Below, in pieces: positions 34,463-43,569 of a stretch of 64,000 nt of DNA. The translations under genes and the position numbers were made by a program. Position 1 is the stretch's first letter, and each line of letters opens with the position of its first letter. The notes beneath the pieces were generated by a model. The model saw nothing but the letters and a program-made list of their open reading frames with translations. It ran no database searches and was not told the origin of the DNA. Origin of the DNA: Rubricella aquisinus (GTDB lineage: Bacteria; Pseudomonadota; Alphaproteobacteria; Rhodobacterales; Rhodobacteraceae); NCBI RefSeq assembly GCF_014199445.1, contig NZ_JACIJS010000001.1, positions 258,940-322,939 of the forward strand, in the 5' to 3' direction.

Positions 34463-35452
34463 TTACTTCTGGAGGTCTTCGATGGTGAGGTTCACGAGGT
34501 CGGAAACGTTTGCCTGGTTGATCGCAAAGCCTTCCTCGGACAGCGGGATCAGGCCGCGGTCAATCAGATAGCCATCTTCGCCAGCCGCTTCCTCAGAAGC
34601 AAACTCAGCCGCATACTCTTCGATGCCCGGGACAACGCCGACATGCGCTTTCTTGATGTAGTAGTAGAGCGAGCGGGACACCGGATAGTCACCTTCAAGG
34701 ATTGCCTCAAACGTCGGCTCGACACCGTTGATCAGGGAGCCGTGGATCGCATCAGAGTTCTGATCAAGGAAGGAGAAGCCGAAAATGCCCAGCGCCTGCG
34801 GGTTTGCGGTCAGGCGGGACACGATCAGGTTGTCGTTTTCGCCCGCATCCACGTAGATTCCATCCTCACGGATATGCGCGGAGTTTTCGCAATTCGCGCC
34901 GGGAACGGTCTCACAACCCTCTTCCATGATCAGCTCTTCGAACGCGTCACGCGTGCCGGAGGACGGCGGCGGGCCGAACACTTCGATCGCCACGGCAGGA
35001 AGGGAGGGGTCAATCTCATTCCACATGGTCGGGAGCGGGCCATCTGCCGCGAGCGCCTGCCAAATCTGACCGATGGTCAGGTCATAGGTCGGTGCCGCGT
35101 TGGAGTTCGCGAGGACGATGCCGTCAAAACCGATCTTGGATTCGGTAACTTCAGTCACACCGTTCTCAAAGCAGGTCTCCAACTCAGACACTTTCATCCG
35201 GCGGGACGCGTTCGTCATGTCGGGATGCTCAACGCCAACACCGCCACAGAACAGGCGGAAGCCGCCGCCGGAACCGGTGGATTCGATGATCGGCGTGGGG
35301 AAGGAGGTGGTGTTGCCAAACTGCTCAGCAACCGCAGTTGCGAACGGGAAGACGGTGGAGGAACCAACGATCTGGATCTGGTCACGCGCGGTTGCGGCGG
35401 TTGCGGCGATGGCACCTGCGGCGGCGAGCGCGAAGATGTTTGTGGCTTTCAC
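34463..35452 (-). CDS. pstS: Phosphate-binding periplasmic protein PstS
   Basis: The high-affinity phosphate receptor of the Pst system: 329 aa with signal peptide (IFALAAAGAIAATAATA). Phosphate-binding segments IVGSSTVFPFATAVAEQFG, ESTGSGGGFRLFC and GPPPSSGTRDAFEEL (Ser/Thr/Arg ligands) are present. Two Cys pairs probably form disulfides. The start is GTG with GGAG eight bases upstream. A Pho box lies about 100 bases before it, and a strong terminator after it lets PstS be made in excess over the membrane parts. Confidence 0.97.
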   Translation of the reverse strand: MKATNIFALAAAGAIAATAATARDQIQIVGSSTVFPFATAVAEQFGNTTSFPTPIIESTGSGGGFRLFCGGVGVEHPDMTNASRRMKVSELETCFENGVTEVTESKIGFDGIVLANSNAAPTYDLTIGQIWQALAADGPLPTMWNEIDPSLPAVAIEVFGPPPSSGTRDAFEELIMEEGCETVPGANCENSAHIREDGIYVDAGENDNLIVSRLTANPQALGIFGFSFLDQNSDAIHGSLINGVEPTFEAILEGDYPVSRSLYYYIKKAHVGVVPGIEEYAAEFASEEAAGEDGYLIDRGLIPLSEEGFAINQANVSDLVNLTIEDLQK

Positions 35453-35547
35453 GGGGATACTCCGTTTTTGAATTCATTGCCCTCCGCCCGGTCCGGGCCA
35501 GAGGATCACCCCGTCTTTCGGGGATGGTGAATGTCTAACGAAAGCCG

Positions 35548-35565
35548 TTATCGGAAATATGACAG
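35548..35565 (-). promoter_or_regulatory. Pho box upstream of pstS
   Basis: On the minus strand the site reads CTGTCAT-ATTT-CCGATAA: a perfect first PhoB heptamer and a weaker second one at the right spacing. It starts two bases after the phoR stop codon. A TTAGAC sequence about ten bases further may serve as -10. Confidence 0.7.
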
Positions 35566-35566
35566 T

Positions 35567-36853
35567 CTAAGCGTCTGTTTTTTCGATACTTTCAGGAGCG
35601 GCGCTATCCTGGGCTGCGCCTTTTGCCATTGGAAACCACAGGGTGAATCGGCTGCCCTGCCCGAGGGTCGACTCAATCGCGAGGTCACCCATATGCCGTT
35701 TGACGATGTGTTTCACGATAGCAAGGCCCAGCCCGGTGCCGCCCTTTTCCATGCTCTGCTTGGCGGAGACGCGATAGAATCGCTCCGTCAGGCGGGGGAT
35801 ATGTTCGCGCGCGATGCCGGGGCCGCTGTCGACGACGGTGATGCCCACCATGCCGGGATAGCGCGTGTCCTCTCCGGCGCTTTGCACCGTCACGCCTGCG
35901 CCATCGCCGCCATATTTCATGCCGTTGTCGATCAGATTAACGAGCACCTGCACAAGCTGATCCCGGTCCCCCTTCACCAGCATCGGTGTGTCGGGCAAAT
36001 CCAGCGTGAGGCGCGCCTCATATTGCGCGCGTTGCGGCTCAAGCCCGGCTGCGGCCTCCCGCGCGAGTGTATGGAGGTCAACCAGATCACCGGGGCGCAC
36101 ATGCTCTGACAATTCGATCCGCGACAGCGACATCAGATCATCGACGAGCCGCCGCATCCGCGCGGCCTGCTTTTCCATGATGCCCAGAAAATGCTCCCGC
36201 GCCTCTGGGTCGTCCTTGGCATGGCCCCGCAGGGTTTCGATATACCCGATGATGGAGGCCAGCGGCGTGCGCAACTCATGGCTCGCATTGGCGATGAAAT
36301 CGCTGCGCAGGGTGTTGGCGCGGTATTGCTCCGTCTGATCCTCGATCTGGATCATGATCTGCTCATCCGGCCCGAATTCGCCACCCGCAGGCAAAAGGGC
36401 GATGTGCGCCACCACATGCTGCTGCGCGCGGGAGGGCAGGATGAAATGCACATGACGCTCCCGCCCCGTCTTGGCCACCGATTCAATCGCTTCGATGAAA
36501 TCAGGTGCGCGCATCATGGTTGAGAAATGCGCGCCGGGTCTGATCCGGGGCAGGACGCGCGCGGCCTCTCCGTTGGAATAGGTCACACGCCCGCGCAGGT
36601 CGATCAGGATAAAGGGCGCGGGCATCCGGTCGAGCATGGAGCGGCTGAACCCACCCCGCGACACTGGCTCCCGCTGGGGGGCGGTCTGTTTCGGCTCGGG
36701 CGGATCAAGCACCATTTCCAGCGTGAAGGCCGCGAGCATCCCAAAGCCCAACACCACAAGGAACCGGCCAAGCCCACCCATATCGCCCACACTGGCCGCG
36801 GCAAACGCCGCAACCAAAGCCACACATAGAGCCGTCCAGAGCCGATTGGACAC
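35567..36853 (-). CDS. phoR: Phosphate regulon sensor histidine kinase PhoR
   Basis: A 428-aa membrane kinase for PhoB. Two N-terminal helices (about 5-22 and 28-46) are followed by a PAS domain (about 70-175), the phospho-acceptor His192 in NASHELRTPLAS, N-box NLIDNGMKYG, G1 DSGPGI and G2 GTGLGL. There is no sizeable periplasmic sensor, as in E. coli PhoR, consistent with sensing through PstSCAB and PhoU. The GTG start has GGGGAG seven bases upstream. It heads the Pho locus; the order is phoR-pstS-pstC-pstA-pstB-phoU-phoB. Confidence 0.95.
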   Translation of the reverse strand: MSNRLWTALCVALVAAFAAASVGDMGGLGRFLVVLGFGMLAAFTLEMVLDPPEPKQTAPQREPVSRGGFSRSMLDRMPAPFILIDLRGRVTYSNGEAARVLPRIRPGAHFSTMMRAPDFIEAIESVAKTGRERHVHFILPSRAQQHVVAHIALLPAGGEFGPDEQIMIQIEDQTEQYRANTLRSDFIANASHELRTPLASIIGYIETLRGHAKDDPEAREHFLGIMEKQAARMRRLVDDLMSLSRIELSEHVRPGDLVDLHTLAREAAAGLEPQRAQYEARLTLDLPDTPMLVKGDRDQLVQVLVNLIDNGMKYGGDGAGVTVQSAGEDTRYPGMVGITVVDSGPGIAREHIPRLTERFYRVSAKQSMEKGGTGLGLAIVKHIVKRHMGDLAIESTLGQGSRFTLWFPMAKGAAQDSAAPESIEKTDA

Positions 36854-37018
36854 CGCGCACTCCCCGTCACATCCCGGAGTGTTCTAGCAGCCCAATTCCC
36901 GAATAGGGAAGGCCATTCAACGCCGACGCGCGCGTGGATGCTATCGGGAGACATGATTTGCGCCGCAACTCCGCGCGCCCTATATACAGGCTTGAGAACG
37001 AAAGGGGCAGGCTCACCA

Positions 37019-37441
37019 ATGATCCGCTACGCGCTGAAATGCAAAGACGGGCACCAGTTTGACAGCTGGTTTCAGGACAGTGCCACCTTTGACCGGCTGC
37101 AATCGGCCGGCCATGTGGCCTGTGCGGTGTGCGGCGTATCTTCGGTGGAGAAGGCGATCATGGCCCCGCGGGTCCGCACGAAAGAGCAGGACAACGCACC
37201 AGCTCTCAGCGCCCCTGCGCACCCGGCTGAGCAGGCGCTGCGCGCATTGCGCACGAAAGTCGAGGCCGAAGCGGACTACGTTGGCGACACCTTCGCGACA
37301 GAGGCCCGCCGCATCCATGACGGTGAAGCACAAGACCGCCCGATCTGGGGAGAGGCCAAGCTTGCCGACGCAAAATCGCTCGCGGAGGACGGGATACCAG
37401 TGGTGCCCCTGCCTTTCGCCCCCACACGCAAAACCAACTGA
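37019..37441 (+). CDS. DUF1178 family protein
   Basis: A 140-aa protein of unknown function. The N-terminus MIRYALKCKDGHQFDSWFQD and the pair of Cys in CAVCG form a likely small zinc-binding element. The middle is a Lys/Ala-rich variable linker, and the C-terminal helix region (about 85-125) ends GIPVVPLPFAP. It is well conserved in alphaproteobacteria. It lies 26 bases before mtnP and is likely co-transcribed with it. Confidence 0.85.
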   Translation: MIRYALKCKDGHQFDSWFQDSATFDRLQSAGHVACAVCGVSSVEKAIMAPRVRTKEQDNAPALSAPAHPAEQALRALRTKVEAEADYVGDTFATEARRIHDGEAQDRPIWGEAKLADAKSLAEDGIPVVPLPFAPTRKTN

Positions 37442-37467
37442 CCAAGCAGGACACGGACGGAGGCCCC

Positions 37468-38340
37468 ATGACACGCACGAAAATCGGGATCATCGGGGGG
37501 TCTGGCCTCTACGAGATTGAGGGGCTGGAAGGGGCGGAATGGATCAGCGTCGACAGCCCATGGGGCGCGCCGTCCGATGCGCTGTTGAGCGGGACGCTGG
37601 ATGGAGTTGAGATGGTGTTCCTGCCCCGCCACGGGCGCGGCCATGTACATAGCCCGACGACGGTGCCCTATCGCGCGAATATTGACGCTCTGAAACGGGT
37701 GGGCGTAACGGATGTGTTCAGCGTCTCCGCCTGCGGCTCCTTCCGGGAGGAAATGGCGCCGGGGGATTTCGTGATCGTGGACCAGTTCATCGACCGGACC
37801 GTCGCACGGGAGAAGAGCTTTTTCGGGACGGGATGCACGGCACATGTCGCGCTGGCCCATCCGACCTGTGCGCGCCTGTCCGATGCTGCGGAGACCGCCG
37901 CGCGCGGCGCGGGGATCACCACCCATCGGGGTGGCACATATCTTGCGATGGAAGGGCCGCAATTCTCGACACTTGCCGAAAGCAAACTCTATCGGGAGGT
38001 CTGGGGCTGCGACGTGATCGGGATGACCAACATGCCAGAGGCGAAACTCGCGCGCGAAGCGGAGCTTTGCTATGCCTCCGTCGCGATGGTGACGGATTAC
38101 GACAGCTGGCATCCCGACCATGGCGAAGTGGACGTAAGCGAGGTGATCAAGACCCTGCTGGGCAACGCCGATAAGGCACGCAACATGGTCGCCGCCCTGC
38201 CGGGCCTGTTGGGCGCGGAGCGTGCCATTTGCCCCCATGGATGCGATCGCGCCTTGGATACGGCAATCATGACCGCCCCCGAAAAACGCGACCCTGCGCT
38301 GATGGCAAAACTCGACGCAATCGCAGGGCGGGTGCTTTAA
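37468..38340 (+). CDS. mtnP: S-methyl-5'-thioadenosine phosphorylase
   Basis: Phosphorolyses methylthioadenosine to adenine and methylthioribose-1-phosphate in methionine salvage and polyamine by-product recycling. The 290-aa protein has IGIIGGSGLYEI at the start, PRHGRGH (phosphate-binding), TYLAMEGPQFSTLAES and GMTNMPEAKLAREAE, the substrate-loop signature separating MTAP from purine nucleoside phosphorylase. The downstream 460 bases hold no gene. Confidence 0.95.
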   Translation: MTRTKIGIIGGSGLYEIEGLEGAEWISVDSPWGAPSDALLSGTLDGVEMVFLPRHGRGHVHSPTTVPYRANIDALKRVGVTDVFSVSACGSFREEMAPGDFVIVDQFIDRTVAREKSFFGTGCTAHVALAHPTCARLSDAAETAARGAGITTHRGGTYLAMEGPQFSTLAESKLYREVWGCDVIGMTNMPEAKLAREAELCYASVAMVTDYDSWHPDHGEVDVSEVIKTLLGNADKARNMVAALPGLLGAERAICPHGCDRALDTAIMTAPEKRDPALMAKLDAIAGRVL

Positions 38341-38387
38341 CAGCGCGCTCCCGCCCGTCGTTCCGTCGCTGCGCTCCGTCCTCCCGT

Positions 38388-38462
38388 TGGGCCGGGCCGG
38401 TGCTGGCGCACCGGTAAGAGATTTATGCCTCCGGCGGGGTATATTTGAAGAAAGTGAATTGG
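38388..38462 (+). repeat. Extragenic repeat with CCTCCGGCGGGG motif, copy 2
   Basis: This 75-base block contains a hairpin CCGGTGC-TGGC-GCACCGG (38397-38414), then the motif CCTCCGGCGGGGTATATTTG and the purine-rich GAAGAAAGTGAATTGG. It is nearly identical to 58718-58794, with about five differences. It follows mtnP in the same direction. Confidence 0.85.
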
Positions 38463-38488
38463 ACTTGGCGTGGCGAGAGCAGCCCCCG

Positions 38489-38608
38489 CGATTCGGCCGT
38501 GGGTCAAGGCCCGAGGCACGAGCGGCCTTGACGCGCGGGCGAATCGTAGCTGCACAATCGGAAGCGTGATTTGAGGAACAAACCTGTTCCTCAAACACCT
38601 CAGCGCAA
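38489..38608 (+). repeat. Extragenic nested palindrome, copy A
   Basis: This element has outer arms CGATTCG (38489) and CGAATCG (38540), inner arms GTCAAGGC and GCCTTGAC, then a second hairpin TGAGGAACA-AACC-TGTTCCTCA (38572-38593) and the tail CACCTCAGCGCA. The same order of parts recurs at 60277-60408. The rest of the 461-base gap between mtnP and trpB shows no gene. Confidence 0.8.
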
Positions 38609-38801
38609 TCTTCCCTTTTCGCGGCGCTTCATTCCATTCCGCGCGTTTGGGCGCAAACGCTGCCCCGCAGCGTTTGTCTCTCGCCCTCACCCCAAAGGGA
38701 GGCGAAGCCGACGTGCGGGAGCGCGCCCTTTTTCCATTTCGTTGCTTTTCAGTCATCATGATCCCCCGTAGAAGGTCTTGTCTGATGAGGGAGGTCGCAC
38801 G

Positions 38802-40022
38802 ATGAACACACATGCACCCAATGCCTATTCCGCCGGCCCCGATGCCGAAGGACGCTTCGGGTTGTTTGGGGGACGTTTCGTTTCCGAAACACTGATGCCG
38901 CTGATTTTGGATCTTGAGGCAGAGTATGAGAAGGCCAAGACGGATCCGTCTTTCTGGGCGGAGATGGATGATCTGTGGAAGCACTATGTGGGCCGGCCCT
39001 CACCGCTCTATTTCGCGGAGCGTCTGACGGAGAAGTTTGGCGGCGCCAAAATCTATCTCAAGCGCGATGAGCTGAACCACACAGGCGCGCACAAGATCAA
39101 CAATGTTCTGGGGCAGATCCTTCTGGCCCGCCGCATGGGCAAAAAGCGGATCATCGCTGAGACCGGCGCAGGGCAGCACGGCGTTGCCACCGCTACGGTC
39201 TGCGCGCGCTTCGGTTTGGAGTGCATCGTGTTCATGGGCGCAACCGACGTTGAGCGGCAAAAGCCCAACGTTTTTCGCATGAACCTGCTTGGCGCGAAGG
39301 TGGTTCCCGTCACCTCCGGGCGGGGGACGCTGAAGGACGCGATGAACGAAGCGTTGCGCGACTGGGTCACGAATGTGGATGAGACCTTCTATTGCATCGG
39401 CACCGTCGCGGGGCCGCATCCCTATCCGGCGATGGTGCGGGATTTTCAATCCATCATCGGGAAAGAGACCAAGGCGCAGATGCTGGAGCGGGAGGGCCGC
39501 CTTCCCGACAGTCTGGTGGCCTGCATCGGCGGTGGGTCAAATGCGATGGGCCTGTTCCATCCGTTCCTTGATGACGAATCGGTTCGGATCATCGGCGTCG
39601 AAGCGGGTGGACATGGTGTCGATGACCGGATGGAGCACGCTGCCTCCCTTACCGGCGGGCGCCCGGGTGTGCTGCACGGGAACCGTACCTACCTGTTGCA
39701 GGACGAGGACGGCCAGATCATCGAAGGGCATTCGATTTCCGCCGGTCTCGATTATCCGGGAATCGGGCCGGAGCACGCATGGCTCAATGATATCGGTCGG
39801 GTCGAGTATGTGTCCGCCACGGATAAGGAGGCGCTCGCCGCGTTCCAGATGTGCTGCGTGACCGAAGGGATCATTCCGGCGCTGGAGCCATCCCACGCAC
39901 TTGCCCATGTGAGCAAGATCGCGGGCGATCTGCCAAGCGATCACCTCCTTGTCATGAACATGTGTGGCCGGGGCGACAAGGATATCTTCACCGTTGCCGA
40001 TGCGCTGGGTGAGGATCTATAA
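38802..40022 (+). CDS. trpB: Tryptophan synthase beta chain
   Basis: Condenses indole and serine to tryptophan using PLP, in an alpha2beta2 complex with TrpA. The 406-aa protein has PLP Lys98 in [14 protein letters not shown] and the phosphate loop [16 protein letters not shown] lies seven bases before the ATG. trpF does not precede it here; the 460-base gap upstream is filled by repeats. trpA is 1.15 kb downstream, beyond two unrelated genes. Confidence 0.98.
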   Translation: MNTHAPNAYSAGPDAEGRFGLFGGRFVSETLMPLILDLEAEYEKAKTDPSFWAEMDDLWKHYVGRPSPLYFAERLTEKFGGAKIYLKRDELNHTGAHKINNVLGQILLARRMGKKRIIAETGAGQHGVATATVCARFGLECIVFMGATDVERQKPNVFRMNLLGAKVVPVTSGRGTLKDAMNEALRDWVTNVDETFYCIGTVAGPHPYPAMVRDFQSIIGKETKAQMLEREGRLPDSLVACIGGGSNAMGLFHPFLDDESVRIIGVEAGGHGVDDRMEHAASLTGGRPGVLHGNRTYLLQDEDGQIIEGHSISAGLDYPGIGPEHAWLNDIGRVEYVSATDKEALAAFQMCCVTEGIIPALEPSHALAHVSKIAGDLPSDHLLVMNMCGRGDKDIFTVADALGEDL

Positions 40023-40023
40023 T

Positions 40024-40063
40024 TTACCCGGGTAATATTGACGCCATTATATTACCCGGGTAT
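40024..40063. promoter_or_regulatory. Twin TTACCCGGGTA palindromes upstream of DUF2239
   Basis: Site 1, TTACCCGGGTAA (40024-40035), is a perfect 12-bp palindrome starting one base after the trpB stop. Site 2, TACCCGGGTA (40053-40062) within TATTACCCGGGTATAAA, overlaps a TATAAA-like element nine bases before the DUF2239 ATG. Centres are 28 bases apart. The arrangement looks like a two-site operator over a promoter. Confidence 0.7.
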
Positions 40064-40071
40064 AAAATGGA

Positions 40072-40638
40072 ATGAGTAATAATTCCCAGCAGATACGCCA
40101 CCTCATCGCCTTTCGCGATATGACAAAACTCACCTCTGGCCCCGCGCCAGAGGTTGCCCTTTTCCTCAAGAAAAACGGAGCTGACGCACCGGCCGAAGTG
40201 TTCGACGCGGCAACCGGTGCGTTTGTCGATCTCGACCTCAGCGGCACTGATGCTGAGGTCATGTCACGACACATGCCCCCCGCTCCACCCGCCAAACGTG
40301 GGCGGCCCAAACTGGGCGTGGTGGCAAAAGAGGTCACACTCCTGCCCCGGCATTGGGACTGGCTCGCCGCGCAACCCGGGGGCGCGTCTGCAACCCTGCG
40401 CCGCCTGATTGATGAGACGCGCAAGGCCCCGGTGCATCCCGTGCAATCGCGCAAACAGGCCATGGCGCGGGCGGATCGGTTCATGTCTGCATTGCTCGGG
40501 GATCAGCCGGGATATGAGGAGGCCGCGCGCGCGCTCTATGCGGGCGACAAGGCGACGTTCTTGACGATACTCGCCACGTGGCCGAAAGACCCGGCCCGCT
40601 TCGCGCAAGTGCTTGCCGCGCCCGCCTTTGACGAATAG
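40072..40638 (+). CDS. DUF2239 family protein
   Basis: A 188-aa protein of unknown function. Residues 10-60 form a small domain (IAFRDMTKLTSGPAPEVALF). After a basic linker PAKRGRPKLG, reminiscent of an AT-hook, comes EVTLLPRHWDWLAAQPGG with SATLRRLIDE, which resembles the strand-helix-helix of ribbon-helix-helix DNA-binding proteins. A C-terminal helical region follows. The AT-hook-like linker, RHH-like segment and adjacent palindromes suggest an autoregulatory DNA-binding protein. That is inference; the family label comes from overall resemblance. Confidence 0.75.
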   Translation: MSNNSQQIRHLIAFRDMTKLTSGPAPEVALFLKKNGADAPAEVFDAATGAFVDLDLSGTDAEVMSRHMPPAPPAKRGRPKLGVVAKEVTLLPRHWDWLAAQPGGASATLRRLIDETRKAPVHPVQSRKQAMARADRFMSALLGDQPGYEEAARALYAGDKATFLTILATWPKDPARFAQVLAAPAFDE

Positions 40639-40855
40639 CCGCGGGCAGGCTGGCCCAAGGGCGATCCGACCGGCACCGGCGCTTTCGCGCCTTCTAAGCC
40701 CTCAACAGCCCCGATTTGGCCGATTTGGCGGTGCGAGACGCCCTTTGATCCCGTGAAAGGGCTTGCGTCCGGGCAGCGTTTGCCTCATTCCAGCCAAGGA
40801 ACCAAAGGCGTTTTCGCCGGGATATCGGGGGCAACTGGCCCCTAAAGGATGAGAC
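40639..40855 (+). other. Gene-free gap before the DUF2158 gene
   Basis: This 217-base stretch contains no ORF of interest. It holds several short GC hairpins, for example around GGCGTTTTCGCC near 40808 and GGGGGC-N4-GGCCCC just before the ribosome site. It probably contains the promoter and a structured 5' UTR of the next gene. I recognise no riboswitch class. Confidence 0.4.
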
Positions 40856-41161
40856 ATGACTGACTTGAAAGTGGGCGACATCGTCGTTCTGACCGCAGGC
40901 TCGATGCGTATGGCCGTTGAGGCCGTCGACGGGGACAAGGTGCACACCGTCTGGTGCAATGAGGGCGTGATTGGCCGCGATACCTTTGCCCCTGTCCTGC
41001 TAAAAAAGTGGGAACCGCGCGAGGATGACCGCGGCGGCAAATTCAACAAGGGCGGCGGCGACCGTGGCGGCTTCAACAAGGGCGGCGACAAGCCACGCGA
41101 TGACCGCCCCATGGGCCGTGACGGCAAACCCCGCGACAAGAAGTTCTTTCGCAAAGACTAA
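40856..41161 (+). CDS. DUF2158 (YodC-like) protein with glycine-rich basic tail
   Basis: A 101-aa protein. Residues 1-55 form the small beta-barrel YodC/DUF2158 fold (VGDIVVLTAGSMRMAVEAVD, VHTVWCNEG). From about residue 56 the sequence is a disordered, repetitive tail of RGG-, KGG- and DRG-type units ending in KKFFRKD. Such tails are seen on RNA-binding proteins, so a nucleic-acid-binding role is possible. AAGGA precedes the ATG. It ends 15 bases before trpA, so it is probably co-transcribed with trpA. Confidence 0.78.
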   Translation: MTDLKVGDIVVLTAGSMRMAVEAVDGDKVHTVWCNEGVIGRDTFAPVLLKKWEPREDDRGGKFNKGGGDRGGFNKGGDKPRDDRPMGRDGKPRDKKFFRKD

Positions 41162-41176
41162 CAGGAGGCCCGCGCC

Positions 41177-41968
41177 ATGAGCCGCATTGATGACACCTTT
41201 GCCAGACTGACCGCCGAGGGCCGCACGGCCTTCGTCTCTTTCATCATGGCGGGCGATCCCGATCAGGCGAAATGTCAGGAGGTTCTGGAGGGGCTTCCGG
41301 GCGCGGGCGTGGACATCATCGAGTTGGGCATGCCCTTCACCGATCCGATGGCCGATGGCCCGGCGATCCAGCTTGCCGGGCAACGCGCGCTTGAGGCGGG
41401 CATGACCCTGTCGCGCGTGCTTGATATGGTGCGCGCTTTCCGCGTGAAGGATGCCACAACGCCGATCGTCCTGATGGGGTATTACAACCCCGTCTATGCG
41501 ATGGGTGTGGAGGCGTTCCTCACTGCCGCGTCAGACGCGGGCGTCGATGGCCTGATCATTGTCGATCTGCCGCCCGAGGAGGATGCGGAGCTGTGCCTTC
41601 CCGCGCAGGAGGTGGGCATCGACTTCATCCGCCTTTCCACCCCCACGACCGACGATAAGCGGTTGCCCGCTGTGGTAAAGAACACGTCGGGCTTCGTGTA
41701 TTATGTGTCCATCACCGGGATCACTGGCGCGGCCACCGCGAATGCAGCACAGGTCGCCCCCGATGTGGCCCGGATCAAGGCGGCGGCAAACCTGCCCGTC
41801 TGCGTCGGTTTCGGGATCAAGACACCCGAGGGCGCTGCCGAAATGGCCAAGGTCGCGGATGGCGTCGTCGTCGGCTCCGCCATCGTGGAGCGCATCGCCA
41901 ACGGCGACAGCACGGCGGATGTCTTGGCCTTCGTCAAAAGCCTAACCGATGCGGCCCATGGGGTGTGA
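41177..41968 (+). CDS. trpA: Tryptophan synthase alpha chain
   Basis: Cleaves indole-3-glycerol phosphate to indole, which is channelled to TrpB. The 263-aa TIM barrel has catalytic Glu49 ([11 protein letters not shown]) and Asp60 (MADGPAIQ), both at the E. coli numbering, plus the phosphate loop [14 protein letters not shown] lies upstream of the ATG. Confidence 0.98.
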   Translation: MSRIDDTFARLTAEGRTAFVSFIMAGDPDQAKCQEVLEGLPGAGVDIIELGMPFTDPMADGPAIQLAGQRALEAGMTLSRVLDMVRAFRVKDATTPIVLMGYYNPVYAMGVEAFLTAASDAGVDGLIIVDLPPEEDAELCLPAQEVGIDFIRLSTPTTDDKRLPAVVKNTSGFVYYVSITGITGAATANAAQVAPDVARIKAAANLPVCVGFGIKTPEGAAEMAKVADGVVVGSAIVERIANGDSTADVLAFVKSLTDAAHGV

Positions 41969-41986
41969 TAGACCCCCGATCGCATC

Positions 41987-42721
41987 ATGAAACGCCCCGC
42001 CGACCTGCCGGGGCAGGACGGCCTGACCCTTGGCCGGGCGGTCTGGAAACGCATCCTTGCCGCCTGTCTGATCCTGCTGCTTTGCGTGCTTGTCGGGCTG
42101 GTCGTGCATTTTCGCGGGCAGCTTCCGTCCCTTGATGACATCGCCCGCTGGTCTATGAACGCCGCTCAGGGGCATTGGCTGCTGATCCTGCTGATCGTGG
42201 CCTATGCGCTGCTGCTGGCCGTGCCGTTCATTCCCGGTGCGGAACTTGGCATCGCCATCATGGTGCTGTTTGGCGCAAACGCCGCGCCGGTCGTGTTGCT
42301 GGCGACGGTTTTGGGGCTGTTTATCGCGTTCGCTGTTGGCCGCTCGGTCCCGGAACACAGGTTGCTCGCGATTCTGGATCGGTTGGGCTTGCAAGAGCGC
42401 GGGCATTTCCTGTCCGCCCGAAACCACCCCGATTTGAGCGAGCATGATCGGCTGTGCGCGCTGTTCCAGCATAACCGCGTGGCGCGCCTGCTTCTGAACT
42501 GGCGCTACCTCGCGATTGCAGCCCTGCTGAACCTTCCGGGCAATGTGGTTGTCGGGGGTGGGGGCGGCATTTCGTTGCTGGCGGGGGCCAGCCGCGCTTT
42601 CTCGCCCGTGCCGTTCACCATCGCGGTGGCCTTGGCGGCAAGCCCGATCCCTTTGGCCGTATTCTTTTTCGGCACGGGCATTTTGGGCGATGGCCTCATC
42701 GGATTGGCGAAAAACACCTGA
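41987..42721 (+). CDS. TVP38/TMEM64 (DedA-like) membrane protein
   Basis: A 244-aa inner-membrane protein with about five helices. AVPFIPGAELGIAIMVLFGA at about 80-99 and the glycine-rich NLPGNVVVGGGGGISLLAG near the C-terminus resemble the VTT/DedA superfamily, linked to lipid flipping and membrane homeostasis. The family assignment is by motif impression. It starts 18 bases after trpA and may be co-transcribed. Confidence 0.65.
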   Translation: MKRPADLPGQDGLTLGRAVWKRILAACLILLLCVLVGLVVHFRGQLPSLDDIARWSMNAAQGHWLLILLIVAYALLLAVPFIPGAELGIAIMVLFGANAAPVVLLATVLGLFIAFAVGRSVPEHRLLAILDRLGLQERGHFLSARNHPDLSEHDRLCALFQHNRVARLLLNWRYLAIAALLNLPGNVVVGGGGGISLLAGASRAFSPVPFTIAVALAASPIPLAVFFFGTGILGDGLIGLAKNT

Positions 42722-42752
42722 TCACGCGCCTGTCGGCCCTCCGTTTCTATCT

Positions 42753-42779
42753 GGGCATGTCCGCAAATTGTGTTGGTTC
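42753..42779. repeat. Left inverted repeat of the TetR/MAPEG segment
   Basis: GGGCATGTCCGCAAAT here is repeated exactly, in opposite orientation, at 44094-44109. The match continues imperfectly (GTGT, GG) for about another nine bases. The 138 bases between this repeat and the TetR stop hold no gene that I recognise. Confidence 0.65.
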
Positions 42780-42917
42780 GCTTCAATCGGCGCGAGAGCC
42801 AATATATTCGAAGCAATGCAGCTGGAAAGTGACGAATGTCCGTTTTGAGCCCAGACCCACCGATGCTGCGCGGGCGCCGAACGGCAAGTTTCGTTCAGAC
42901 GTGAACTAGAGTTTCAG

Positions 42918-43511
42918 TCAGTTAGTGAGCCAATGCTGAATCGTCATCTTGAGCATGTCCGCCCCGTCTGCAGCAGCGTCGCGCTCTGCGCTGAGGCATT
43001 GTGCGGCCAACGCGCCCCAGACAACACATACCAAAAACTCTGCTGCACCCTCGGGGTCAACATATCGTGCGAGCCTCCCCGATTGCCTGTCTCGCTCCAG
43101 CACCCGTTTCGCCTTTCTGACAAGCATCTGCCTGTAGTCCAGTACAAGCTGAAGATGGCGGGGCTCGATGGATTTGCTTTGCGTTGCTGACATAACCATC
43201 AGACATCCGGCAGGCTGTTGGGGCGACTTATCCGATCCCTCCATCATGGCACTGATCACCTCGATGAGTGACTCGCTTCCTCGCCCTCGCGTTATTGCCT
43301 CGATCTGATTTTCAATCGTCTCGTGGTAAAGCTTCAGACTGTCGAGAAACATCTCGGGCTTCTTGCCAAACGAGTTGTAGAGACTAGTGCGAACGAGTGA
43401 CGTTGCACTTTCGAGATCACTCAGGCTCGTTGCCTCGTATCCCTTGGTCCAGAACACTCCCATGATTGTGGCTTTAGCGGTGTCGGGATCAAACTCCAAC
43501 GAACGTGGCAT
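42918..43511 (-). CDS. TetR/AcrR-family regulator
   Basis: A 197-aa repressor. The HTH covers about 10-55 (IMGVFWTKGYEATSLSDLES and SLYNSFGKK, the recognition helix). The ligand-binding domain follows, with a TetR_C-type pattern GCLMVMSATQ. Divergent from the MAPEG gene, with an inverted repeat between them. Codon choice and base composition are visibly less GC-rich than in neighbours such as trpA. Likely a repressor of the adjacent MAPEG gene in response to an electrophile or lipid-like ligand. Confidence 0.9.
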   Translation of the reverse strand: MPRSLEFDPDTAKATIMGVFWTKGYEATSLSDLESATSLVRTSLYNSFGKKPEMFLDSLKLYHETIENQIEAITRGRGSESLIEVISAMMEGSDKSPQQPAGCLMVMSATQSKSIEPRHLQLVLDYRQMLVRKAKRVLERDRQSGRLARYVDPEGAAEFLVCVVWGALAAQCLSAERDAAADGADMLKMTIQHWLTN

Positions 43512-43569
43512 TTTGTACTACTCCGGACAATGCGATTGACTAAGGGTGGGATTGGCGTTTAAGCCATTT

